From: Blastomyces gilchristii SLH14081
Lineage: Eukaryota > Ascomycota > Eurotiomycetes > Onygenales > Ajellomycetaceae
DNA: 64,000 bases
NCBI RefSeq assembly: GCF_000003855.2
Contig: NW_003101681.1
Coordinates: forward strand, 1,991,893-2,055,892
Direction: 5' to 3'
Each line of letters begins with the position of its first letter. Positions within the stretch are counted from its first letter, which is position 1. Shown here piece by piece: positions 35,406 through 47,400 of the stretch. The notes beneath the pieces were generated by a model. The model had not been told where the DNA came from. It saw only the letters and a program-made list of their open reading frames with translations, and did not search any database. A program made the position numbers and the translations under genes.

Positions 35406-35889
35406 AATAATTTCTAGACTAATCATCAGAATTATAAATTTCATATTTAATCTTATTTAATCTAGTCTTATATATTTCTTGACATGAATTCTGCTGAGAC
35501 TAATCATTAAAAAAACATGTAAAATAACTATATATCAGATCTCAAAATGAGATCATGACTTAAAAAAATTAAGAAAGTAATCTCATTTAATTTCATTTAG
35601 TCTTATTCTTAGTATAAAGTTACTATTTTTAGACATTTTAAGGTTTTTTTTAGACTATTTTTAATTTTTTAAAAAGTAATGCTTTTTGATAACACTCAAA
35701 TGAGATTTAAAGTTATTTAAAGTAATAAAAATAATTTAAATTGAGAAGTGAAAATCATGATCTTATTTGAAAAATGTAATAAGAGTAGACAGTAAGTCTC
35801 ACTGAAACAGTATAAAACTACTATCTAATGTTAAAACTGTGTAATGAGATCAGTTAAATTAATAATGAAATCATCAAATATTCTGATTC

Positions 35890-36070
35890 TGTGATTTGAA
35901 AGAACGTACGACCGTCGGATAATAACGCGGCCGCTTCCGAACTACTAGCGTACAAATGTAAAGGAGGGGCCATAGCAGCCACTAATTAATTTAGCGTATG
36001 ATATTACAATATATAAGAAGTCGGCGTATGCCTGTAATCATATGCTGACTTAAGCAACCTTTGTACCATA
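35890..36070 (+). repeat. 5' LTR of A1
   Basis: 181 bp, 15 transitions from the 3' LTR. It keeps CpG-containing sequence (CGCGGCCGCTTCCG), unlike the A1 interior. Confidence 0.92.
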
Positions 36071-36199
36071 TCTGATAGCATGTCTAAAAAACCAGTGAGA
36101 AGTGCAGGCTTCTTCAGAGTGTGATAATTTCATCTATAAAGTGATTTATAGTTATCATGTCAGTGTGATTCTAGAATGTCTCAAAAGATAGTGTATGAA

Positions 36200-39100
36200 G
36201 AGTGATAAGTGAAAAAGCATCTAATTAATGCTGCTTTGCTTATTAAGAGAAAACTTCACACTCAGGTGAATATCATGTATACAAACAGATGAGATGTGAA
36301 AAAGAAAATGAGAGTGATGAATGAGATTCAAAGAAGTCTACTCTCTACTCAAAAGAAGAATAAAAGAGAGAGATGACTATCACTGAAGTTATACAATGAT
36401 AACAGAAATTATATAATAATACAGTGATATAGTGATATAATAATACAGTGATATAGCAATATAATAATACAGTGATAATAATAGATATTATACAATTAAT
36501 AAGAAAATCACTAAAATGAATATCTTTTCTAGCTGATATAAACAACATTCTTCTCTGCTATCTGAACTGAAAGATATACAGAATCTCTCAGAGAGTTTAC
36601 TTAAAGTAGTAAGAAAAACAGCTGAGACTGCTGAACTGAAATTGAAGCTTTATATATATATAAGAATTCTAAATGAGATCAAGGCCTTGTATACACAGTG
36701 ACAGACTGAGATAGAAGTTAAACAACAATTGATATTCACTGCAGATCAAGCATTTACTATGAAGAGCTTCACTGACATAATCATCATTATTAATAAGAAT
36801 AGAGAAAATCAGATCTTAGACCTACAGTAGAAGATTAAATATTTATATAAATAAATAACTACACTGAATCTGAAGATCTTATCATGATTGTTTATAATCT
36901 CTTCAGAAGTGTATATATTATCAGAGATCACTGTACAGAATGAGAATCTGAGTATGAGATATATCAAGCTGAAAGATCTGTCAGAGTTATTAAGCTTTAA
37001 TAATGACTGAAAAAATAATGCTGTAATCAGCTGACTAAGTCAGATATAATCATATTATCAGATTGAATATAAACTCATAAACAGGCAGTTAACAGAATTT
37101 TAACAAGTCTTAAAATCTGTCATATTTCTACATGAAAAAGCAAAGTTATTATGAATAACTGATAAAAAGATGAATCTCACAGACTCAGAGTAATATTCAT
37201 TTTTATAAACATGAAATGAGTTTTTCAAATGAATCTTGTATAACTTTGAGAAAGTGAATATATAAGATAAGTATTATAAACACTTCACTGAGTGTAGATA
37301 AATAAGTAATCTTATATTATACTTCACACACTTCAGCTTATACTATTTTATATTGAATGAAGAGCTTTCAACATCTTTCTATTTACAGATCTTTATTCAT
37401 AATCTTACATCTGAGTTGAGAGTGAAATGAAAATACTTAATTTTATAATCAGATATAGTGAAAGAAGCATACAATATTCTTATTATATAAGAATAAGTGA
37501 GTCAATTATAACAGAAAATACTGCAATTGAGTATATCTCAGTAAAGAATAGATAATCAGACTTCTATAACATAAGTTATATATCTGAATATGATAAATTT
37601 AGATCTGAATGTCATCACTAAAGCACTGAATTCTCTGAAAAAGAAATTCTCTGAGTGAAAACCTTGATATTATGAGTATTAAGCTTACTTCAACTGCAGA
37701 TGTTAAAATTATAATATAAAAGATTACACTCAGCATGTACAGTCAAGAGAAGTAAGAAAGTCAAAAAACTAGCAGAATCAGTGAGCTCAGAGACACTCAC
37801 TAATATTCTATAAAAAGTCTTTAAAGTGAAAGAGATGTCTGTGTTAGATGACTCTCTGAATTCTGTAAATATAAAGAGAAAGCAGGCTTCTGACTGAGAT
37901 GTGAGTGAGAAAGTGAATGCTTATCTCAATATCTTGAGATCTGAAATGTTAATGTATAAGAGGCACTTAAGTAAGAATTGAGAGATGACTGTAAAAGTGT
38001 TAGTAAACACAGAAGCTTCTATATAATATATTAATAATTATATAATTCAAAGATTGAAAGAGGTTTATCAAGTGAAGAATCTCTGATATATAAGATTATC
38101 TGATAACTGATATTTAATATCATCTGTAAGAGTAAGAGTTCTCTTATACTTCAGAGAATAATCTTGCTATATTTAGATATAAGAGCTGCAGAACATGAAA
38201 TATAATCTTATTCTCAGACTTAATTAGTTTCAAAGATTCAATCTGCAGATTCAATGACATACATGTTATATACAGTTAACTGATAGAAAGAAAACAGTTC
38301 ATACAATTCTATCAACTGATATAAGAAGAACATTTCATGTCTCTGATATAGAAGAGTTAAATCTGCTTACACATTAATAAACAAAGAGAATGATTTACAA
38401 GATCTCATTTAAAAGTATTCTGTATATTATACAGGATCTAAAAGCAGAGAAAATTAAGATAAAAGATATACAGAAGAATAAGTATATAAAGAAGCTTCTG
38501 AAGAAGTATGAGAAGATCTTCTGAACAGATCTTTCATCAGAATTGCTACTGAAATAAGAATTTGTACATGAGATTGATATAGAGAATACAAAATCAGTCA
38601 ATCAGAATATATACTCTCTGTCACAAATATATCTCAAAGAACAGAAGTGTCAGATCACAGACCTTCTAGAATGTAATCTCATATAATTCTCATCAAGTGT
38701 GTGAGACTTTCCAGTTCTATTCATAAAAAAGACAGATGAGAAGTGATAGATATATATTGATTATCAAGCACTTAACAAGCTTATGATCAAGAATGAATAT
38801 TCACTATTATAAATTCAACAACAGTTGAATATGATTGAAAATATCTGATATCTATTAAAGATCAATCTTCTCTCAGAATACTAGCAGATTCATGTAGACA
38901 AACTGTCAGTTCTGTGAACTACATTTAATATACAATGAAAGAAGTTCAAATTTCTAGCAATGTTATTCAGTCTGATAAATGTACTCATCATCTTTCAAAT
39001 AATGATGAATACAATTCTTTATAAACAGAATGAAATCTTATATCTTATATATCTCAATAATATTCTAGTCTTTTCAAACTCATATAATAAATATCTGAAG

Positions 39101-41005
39101 TATCTTGATAAAGTGCTTATAACTCTGGCAGAGTATAAGCTCTACACTAAATCAATCAAGTATATGTTTAAAACAGAAGAGTTGAAGTTCATAGAATATA
39201 TAGTAAGTGATGACTGTATATATCTCATCTCAGAGAAATTGAATGTTATAGTGAATTAATTATGACTGAGAAATGTATACTATATACAACAGTTTCTTGA
39301 GTTGATCTCATATTACTATAGATTTATCAAGAATTTCATATAAATATCTGCATCACTCTCAGATCTCTTAAGAGAAATGAATACAAATCTGTGAAAGAAG
39401 AAGTTTTATTCAATCATCTGAAATACTGTGTGTGAAGAGGCTTTTCTCATACTGAGAAAACATGTAATAATATTCTCAGTACTTATTCAATCAGATTATG
39501 ATAAACCTTTCTACATTGAGATGAATGCATCTGAATAAGCTATCAGAGATGCTCTTCTATAAATGAGTAAGAACAGCAAGCTGTACTCAGTGATGTATGA
39601 TAGTAGAAAACTATTAGATACTGAGCTCAATTACTCAGTGTATGAAAAGGAATTGCTAGTAATCAAGCATATGCTGATGTTATGAAATAGATATATTGAT
39701 AACAGACATACAATAACAGTGATCATGAATTACAAAAGCCTTGTCTATCTATAATTAATGATAAAACCTTTCAAATACTTAGCATATTGAATCTCAGAGT
39801 TTCAAGTGTATAATCTTCATATTAAATACTGAAAGAGATCAGACACTGTGATATCTGATACAATCAGTCACAGACCTGATTTTATAAGTGAGAGTTCTGT
39901 GAACCAGGTATAAGAGATATTCATGTTAAATACACTGAGAGAATGCAAGGAATCAGAATGAGTAAATATTATAATCTCTTACTTAAAGAATAGCAAGATG
40001 TCAGATAACAAGCATCTTATGAAAGTAGTAGAAGAGATGCTTTCAAACTTCAAGCTGAGAAAATTGAAAAATGACATTGTGCTTTACTGTGATCTAGAAT
40101 ATGTAGAAGCTCTCTATCTAGAATCTTCATTTAAATATAACTTGATAACTCACATATATAAGAAATTCAGTCACTTAGAAAGCCCTGAACTCATAAGTGT
40201 ACTTAAATCAAGAGTATACTGACTAAGCATGGCTGAGGACATTCAGATATACACTTATAAGTGCCTGAATTATCAGGTTGTGAAAGAATCTAAGAAAGAG
40301 TTAGAATATAAGAAAGTATAATATCAGATAAAGTGTATAATACAACTGTTTAAACAATGAGAGATGAATCTCATAGACATATTACTATGAATACTAAATA
40401 AAAATTAATGAATAATCACTGCTATTAATTATGCTACTGACTGATCAGTTGTAAAAGCAGTTTCAGAGATAATAGAGAAGATGATAATAAAGTTTCTATA
40501 TAATGAGATCTATGTTAACTATGAAATGCTGTGTGAGATTCTAACTGATAACAGTGTGAATCTCATAGAAGAAGCAGTGAGACATTTTATAAGCCAGTTA
40601 TAGATAAGACATTGTAGAACAACATTATATCATCTGTAGATGAATGAGAAGATAAAACACTTGAATAAAATCTTAAGCAATATACTGATGAAATATCTAG
40701 TGAGTAAGCCTATGAGATTATGAGATAAATATCTTGATCAGACACTATTAATCACATGAATTCAGCAGTATGCAGTTACTAAGTATTTATTATTCTACCT
40801 GTTGTATGAATTGCATCCGCGCATCTCAGAGAATGCTTCAGAAAAGATGAGAGAGAAAACAATAGTTACAGACATGAAATCAAGATTGAAAGAGATTAGT
40901 TATATATATACAAAAGCTAATAAGTTACTTCTGAATCAAGCAATTCAATTGAAAAGAATACAAGACTTACTAGTTAAAGAATTAAGTCTCAAGATGAGAA
41001 TATAA
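36200..41005 (+). pseudogene. Mutated gag-pol of A1
   Basis: The frame is broken by many stops, mostly TGA at positions where Trp is expected. Recognisable parts in order are: a gag region (about 36,300-37,650); a degenerate Cys/His region (about 37,660-37,740); a protease with NTEASI in place of DTGAS near 38,010; RT with YLNN instead of YLDD at 39,049-39,060; RNase H (about 39,450-39,880) with a NYSVYEKELL motif; and integrase (about 40,000-40,800) with a core resembling ITAIDYATGW and a terminal ELHPRI. The D-to-N changes at the RT active site are G-to-A changes. No function remains. Confidence 0.85.
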
Positions 41006-42288
41006 GTTCTTGTATATAATAAGAGTTCTGAGAAGTTTTAATCTAGATAATTTAAGTTATATAAAATACTTAAATCATATTCTCTGAGAATGTATGCATT
41101 GAAAGAATCAGAGAGACAGATCTTATACAACTTAATAAATAATTCATAACTTATGAAAGTAAAGATGTAAGATCTGAGTGAATTATAATTATTTACAGCA
41201 CTATCATCAGTGTTGAAAAAGAAGAGACTTATAATTGAAAAGTCTTACAAAGTAAGAGAAATTATAGATGCTTATAAATCAGATGATCTCACTTATTTCA
41301 ATCTTTTCATAATTATAAGAAAAGAATGAAAAGTAATAAAGAAATCAGATAAATATCACACTTTAATAAGTAATAAGACTGTAGTCAGTCATATAATAAC
41401 ACACAGCAGATAGTGAGTGTAATACAGTAAAGAGCAGTCTCAAAGCAGCAGACTTGTATATAAGTCAGATCACAGAAGAAAAAGAAATTCAGAGTTAAAT
41501 TTAACTGTTTACATCAGTTTAATTGCAGAGATCACAGAGAATGAACTATCTGAAATATTTACAGATATATAAGACTAAGTTATCTTAATCTCTGAGAACA
41601 CTCAGACATTAAGTGAGATTAGTTTTAATAAGCTATTCACTGTAGTGATCTGAGCAGGTGAAGAGAGACAGTATAATACACAGAGCAGAATTATAAAAGA
41701 TAAAAGCTACTGAATCTAGTTACTGAACACTGTATTATATAGAGATTATATAAGAGTAGTAACTAGCAGATAAAGAAAAAGTATAAGAAAAGAAATAATG
41801 AATTAATCATTAACTGTAAGAGTCAGCTATAAAAGACAAATATTATTATATATATCTCATTCATTTTTATACATCACATGTTAATCTATTTTCAAAGTCA
41901 TGTCATCTGAAAAACACTAAAAACAAAGAAAATCTCAAAACTCAAAATTTACAAGAAATTCAAGAGCTGTAAGTCACTCTTGTAATAACACTGTGTATAT
42001 CTCTGATTTCTCTATTACTCTGTATATAACATTAATATCATTTATCACAAGATTAACTGAAATGCCAATATAGAAATGCATATGCATATGTATAGAGAAA
42101 TTGAAGAAGAGTATAGAATCTGCAGAATCAGAAGTCAGAACAGAGAGAATGAAGATAAAAGAAACAGAAGAAGAAGAAAATACAGAATCAGATAAATAAC
42201 AGTGAGAGTTATCTGAGACTGAACACTTACAACTCAGTGTATACACAATCTTTCTCACAGAGAAGAAAGAGAAAGTAATAGAAAAAGC

Positions 42289-43051
42289 TTAAGAGCAGAA
42301 GAGAGTAGTCTCAGTGATGTTATCATCTTTAATCAGAATGACCTCTGACATCAGAGCAACTAAGAATTATTATTAGTATATGAAAATCATAAAATCAGAG
42401 ATAAGAACAGTTACTGAATGAACACTCACTGACCTTAGAGTTGTACATGTAATTACAACACACACAAGGCTCCTCAGAAAGAGAGAGAGAGACATGAGAG
42501 AATGCAGAAAGCAGAACACAGCATGTGAACAGCTTATTCTCACAATGACATTTCAGACAAGGTGTACAAGCCTCATGCCTGCAGGTGTAAAAGAGAATGA
42601 CATCCATGTTCCTGTTTCTGAAAACACAGATATCTTTTGCCTGCACCACAAAGTCAGATGACAGATATCAGAGAATAGGCCAATACAGATCTATCATTCT
42701 GAAGGAATTCACCAGAGTGGATGTCCCTGCAATGTTGAACTTTACAGTCATAAAAAGCTTCTTGGTGTCTGTGGACACCATGACTTCGTGCACAGCAAAA
42801 CCCATAACGATTTCCCCTAAGAACAGGAAAATCAGCGTCAGAAAGAAAACACGATCAGAAACCCGCTGAGAAGGAAACGGTCGAGGGCGTATGAGAAGGT
42901 GGAGAAGGTGTGCCATCCATGGTAGTACGTTCTGGCGATTGTTAGAAGATAAACAAGTCCTGGCCACATTCCACAACGCGTTACACTTACTGCTAACGAA
43001 CTGCCCGGTATGGGCACTACGAGGACGCTTGTTGTGGGAACAGGGGGCCAT
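42289..43051 (-). CDS. Antisense Cys-rich gene carried by A1 (spliced, one internal TGA)
   Basis: On the strand opposite to pol, between pol and the 3' LTR, a frame opens at ATG 43,051 and runs to 42,415 with a single TGA at 42,668-42,670. It contains a hydrophobic stretch (VFFLTLIFLFLGEIVMGF) and a Cys-rich C-terminal part (RHEACTPCLKCHCENKL, then EPCVCCNYMYNSKVSECSF). A 55-nt intron (42,414-42,360; GTAACT, TACTAAT, CTTAG) follows, and exon 2 runs to a TAA at 42,289. The other copy (A2) keeps the same frame, intron length and splice sites at 52,010-52,367. The upstream half and its presumed promoter (42,600-43,358) have escaped the C-to-T mutation that ruined pol. The TGA sits in the same place in both copies, so it may be an old stop, a mutated CGA or part of an unrecognised intron. 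The function is unknown; a zinc-binding role is inference. A further shared frame lies at 41,974-42,258. Confidence 0.55.
42360..42414 (-). other. Conserved 55-nt intron of the antisense gene (A1 copy)
   Basis: The GTAACT donor, TACTAAT branch site and CTTAG acceptor are all present. The A2 copy has the same intron at 52,242-52,296, also 55 nt. Splicing joins TTC A to TT GCT in frame in both copies. Confidence 0.65.
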
Positions 43052-43358
43052 CGCCAGGAACGCGTACGACGTGATAGGTGGACAGATGGAAAGAATTGGA
43101 CAGGAGGAGGGGTAGGAATCTTGGATGAGATGGTGGCGTTCGATGATGACGATGATGGAGATGATGGTTGGAGGATGGGAAAAGTTAGTGAATGAGTGGT
43201 GTAATATAGTGAAAGTTTCTTTGTGAGGGCGTACGCGGGACGCTAGCCGAATCAGGGATAGGCCACATGATTGCGAAACACTAGTGGCGAGCTAATCCGC
43301 ATGAGGCTAGAGTGTATGACATGGTCACATGGGCGTGACCGAATCTGGTGGGGGAGGA

Positions 43359-43539
43359 TGTGGTTCGGAAGAACGTACGACTGTCAGATAATAACGCGGC
43401 CGCTTCCGAACTACTAGCATACAAATGTAAAGGGGGGGCCATAGCGGCCACTAATTAATTTAGCGTACGATATTACAATATATAAGAAGCCGGCGTACGC
43501 CTGTAATCGTACGCTGGCTTAAGCAACCTTTGTACCACA
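43359..43539 (+). repeat. 3' LTR of A1
   Basis: 181 bp, starting TGTGGTTCGGAAG and ending CCACA. It is the less mutated of the A1 pair and keeps many CpGs. Confidence 0.92.
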
Positions 43540-43937
43540 ATTCTGATCTCAGACACGGTTACACAATCAGTCTAATAATTTCTCTCATTGATTTTAGAAA
43601 TAAAATATAATAAAAATAATCTTAAAAAATATAAAATTTACTGATTTCTGATAAAAATAAATTTTACAGAGAGACTCTATTTATTTTTATAATATTAAAA
43701 ATTAAGTGTTATTAAAAAGTGTTATTTTTATACAATATATATATATTTATTTCAGTGATTTATACTTTATAATAAAGAAGTTTCTGAAGTAATTAATTAT
43801 TATTATAAAAAGTTAACCGCTATATAATCTTTTATAAAAGCTTGTAATCACTGATTATATAAATCAACAGCTGTAGTAAGTATGTAAGAGTGAAAGTAAT
43901 TAGTCTGTAAAAGAGACAATCTGATATTTCTTTTAAC

Positions 43938-43992
<55 letters not shown>
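43938..43992 (+). repeat. (ATT)n microsatellite
   Basis: About 18 uninterrupted ATT units lie in AT-rich filler between the 504-bp element copy 1 and element B1. Confidence 0.95.
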
Positions 43993-43993
<1 letters not shown>

Positions 43994-44079
43994 TTTAATT
44001 ATAGATGTATACAGTCAGAGACTATAACATCTATCTGAAAACTTTTAATTCTCAGAGTTTTTCTAATATCTATAAAGTC

Positions 44080-44388
44080 TGTAAAAGGCCTATACTGAAT
44101 AGATCAGTATAATATTAATAGGTCTTATATAACAAAGAGAAAAATATTAAAGAAGGAAAAGAAAGAGAAAGTGTAGAAATTAATAATCAGAGTGAATATT
44201 TATATACATATGTGATAATATATGCAGTGAAGCTTCAGAGCAGAAGAATCTATACACATTCATAGCAGCTAAGAATTGATGATTAAGAATGGCTGAGAAT
44301 CAGAGTGTATGTATTCAATAGTGAAACAGAAGAATCTATGAAGTGTAATAGAATAGTTTATATAATTGATTAGGTGCAGCCTGTCACA
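44080..44388 (-). repeat. 3' LTR of B1
   Basis: 309 bp, bounded by TG and CA on the plus strand and heavily mutated: its CpGs are gone where the 5' LTR keeps them. Confidence 0.88.
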
Positions 44389-44499
44389 TTAGTCTCTCTC
44401 TTTCAGAAGTAGTTCTCATCAGTCAAGAGCTGCTGTTTCAGATAACATGAAACTCAGAGTTCAGATCAGTTGATTATAGTTAACTCATTTTATAAGATA

Positions 44500-47400
44500 T
44501 TATCAGCTGCAGCTGTGAGATCTCTTATTAAGAATATTCTCAATCTCTCACTTAAGCTTATTATCTTCTTCTATGATGTCTGATGACTGTCAGTTAGAAG
44601 TCAGTTGAGAAGAGAACAGATTGATAGCAGTGCAGTGAAGTAAGCTTGTGTAAAATACATTATAAATCTCTGATAATATATCAAGATAATAGTTATAACT
44701 ATCTAGAACTTCTATCACTTTATACTTGATGTAATGATAATCTAGTGTATGAGATGAATATGTGATTTATATGTTCTTAAGATTCAATTATATCAGATCT
44801 TCTATCTTATATTATTCAGTGAGATCTCAGTGAATATTGATTTAATTCTCTTAATCTTATTTCACAGTTATCATGAAGGCCTCTGCTCAATTGTGAGCAT
44901 CTCAGAGCTTTATTACTATATTATCAGCAATCTGAATTAGACTGCAGAGGTTTAGTATGAACTGTGTAATCTCTAGAAGATTCAACACTTTTATATGATA
45001 TTCATGTGTAAGAAAGAACAGACTTACATCTGTTAAAACAGTATCTTGATTATTAATAGTAATCTCTGTATATAGAAGAAGATTATATCAATTATCTTAT
45101 AAGTAATTACAGAACTTACAGAGATAATTCTTCACAGTCTGAATTATTCATTCTAATATATTATCAATCTCAGAGTGATAAACAGTTGATAAATAACATA
45201 TAATCTTAAGAACTTGATAGATTCTTATTTAAAGAGTGCTTATGAATTGATGACTCTGATCTGATACTATAGATCTTGATAATTCATGTATCTGATAGAA
45301 TGAGCTCTGTAGAAAAGCTTTAATAACTTGTTCAGTATTCATCTTATTACAAGATTTCAATATTACATCTTTGCTCAGTCAATTCATGATGATCAGAATG
45401 TTTCTATAACTCTTACTCTCAGATAGATTAATAGTGAAGTTAATTACTACATCTTATCAGATTCTATCAGAGATATTGAGTGATTTTAATAGATCTTTTC
45501 TATAATTCTTTCATGAGATAATAGAAGAACAGTGATTGCAGTTTCAGATAAGGCATCTGATACTGTTTGATATCTCAGATTAGTAGAACTCTCAGAAGAT
45601 CATTCTATACAGTTGTTCACAGCCTGAATAACTGATTATATACAAATCATGTATCTCTTACATTATCTGAGTGTGTAAGAGTTCAGAGTGAGAGACTCAG
45701 TGTTGTTCACAGAATTATAAAGTGTTATTATCATTAATTAAACATTCTGAGATATCAGTTCTTATATGTAGTTCTGAAGAGAATTGAGATACTTCTTAAT
45801 ATACTACTTCAGTGAGAGTCTGAAGAAGTTCATCTGTCTGAGCTGCTGTATGCCACAGTTCATTCAGTGTAGAAGAAGTGAAGATATCAATAGCAGTTCT
45901 AACTGAAGAAGCATGTATAGTTCTAATCAGAAAAGCATGTATAGTATCATGAACTGTTTCATTTTAATCAACTAGTATCTTTGAATTCAAGAGCTGATGC
46001 TCTCAGTTCATTCAGTGAGTATCTGTTATATTAAATGATATATCTTACTCTTATTATGAGAGAGTATCTGTCATCAAGTTCTGACTGTCAGAACAGTAGT
46101 GTATTGTAAAATGAAAGCAGCTTAAGAACTCAGATTATTGCATCTGTTATTCAGTGAGTTTACAGATAGTTATGAAGTATTTAAGATTCTTATAATTTAT
46201 AATTATCTCAAATTCAGAGATATTTTGAAGTTCAGAGTTTCATTCTTCTAAATAACATATAATTATGAGAAGTTTCTTATCATAGATCTCATAATTGCAT
46301 TCAGCAGAACTCAGTTTCTTAGATATGAAGACACATAATTGTAGAACATCTTCATCATTATATTATAATATCACTTCTTCTATCATATAGTCAGAGAAAT
46401 TAATCTTAACAACTATCTTACAATCAGAATCAAATATTATTAGTAAAGAGATATTAATGAATATCTTCTTCATCTGTATAAATGCAGCTTCAGTATCTGC
46501 TGATTATTGAAATACTGAGTTCTTCTTAGTGAGGTCTGTAAGTGATCTTGTGATATCTGAGAAGTTTTGTATAAATTACTGATAGAAGTTAGTGAATTCA
46601 ATGAAGCTTCATACATCTTTCACAGTATATAAAGCTTCTCATTTGAGAATGACAGAGATCTTCTCAGAATTCATTTGAATCTTCTTACCAGCTTCTATGA
46701 TGAAACCTAAGTATTTAGTACTCTTAACTTTGAAATCACACTTATCAATATCAATTAATAGTTCTACTTCTTGTAGTTATTATAATACTCTTTACACATA
46801 CTCTTGATATTCTTTTCTGAATTCATCAGTGAAGATGAGAATGTTATCTAGATAAGCAGATATAAACTTATTAAGAAAATCTTAAAGTGCTCAGTTGATA
46901 TACTTCTGAAATATACTGAGAGTGTTAGGTAGTTCAAAGAGTGTGACTATTCATTCAAAGAGATTATAATGTGTTTGAAATGCTGTAAGCTATTCATCTT
47001 CTTCAGTGATATGAATCTTATGAAATGTGATGATAATATCTAACTTTATAAACTATTGAGCTCATCTGATCTGTGCTAGAGATTCATTAATAAGAGATAA
47101 GAGATATCAATCTTTCTTTATCAATCTGTTCAGACCTCAGTAGTTCACACAGAATCAGAGTTCTTCATCTGACTTCTTTACAAAGAGAATAGAAGCTGCA
47201 GTGAAAGAGTTACTAATATATATAAATTTCTTATCTAACAGATTATTAAGTGTCTTTCAGAGAAGAAGAAGTTCATCTTAAGATATATTATAAAGAGAGT
47301 CTTATAATAATTCAGAGTTCTTGCTATTCTTCTTTTTTAACTTAATACTGTGATTCACTCCTGAACCTTGTAAGAGAGATAGATTTATAGCATTATTATC

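Larger units (their letters stand above)
35890..43539 (+). mobile_element. Gypsy-type LTR retrotransposon A1 (family A)
   Basis: The 7.65-kb element has two 181-bp LTRs (TG...CA) and a 4-bp target duplication ATTC (35,886-35,889 and 43,540-43,543; a 5-bp reading ATTCT shifts both ends by one base). A purine tract GGTGGGGGAGGA precedes the 3' LTR. It was inserted into the 504-bp element copy 1. The order protease, RT, RNase H, integrase shows a Ty3/gypsy element. An antisense gene lies between pol and the 3' LTR. Confidence 0.92.
35416..43573 (-). mobile_element. 504-bp DNA element, copy 1, split by gypsy element A1
   Basis: The element occupies 35,416-35,889 and 43,544-43,573, together 504 bp, exactly the length of the intact copy at 63,243-63,746, to which it is inverted. 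It is flanked by a perfect 10-bp duplication AATAATTTCT (35,406-35,415 and 43,574-43,583). Its ends are imperfect inverted repeats beginning AGACT. It has no coding capacity. A 10-bp duplication is typical of Mutator-like elements. It differs from copy 2 mostly by C-to-T and G-to-A changes. Confidence 0.85.

Noticed and set aside
43938..43992. ATT array considered as a CRISPR-like or satellite array
   Set aside because: It is a plain trinucleotide microsatellite with no spacers.
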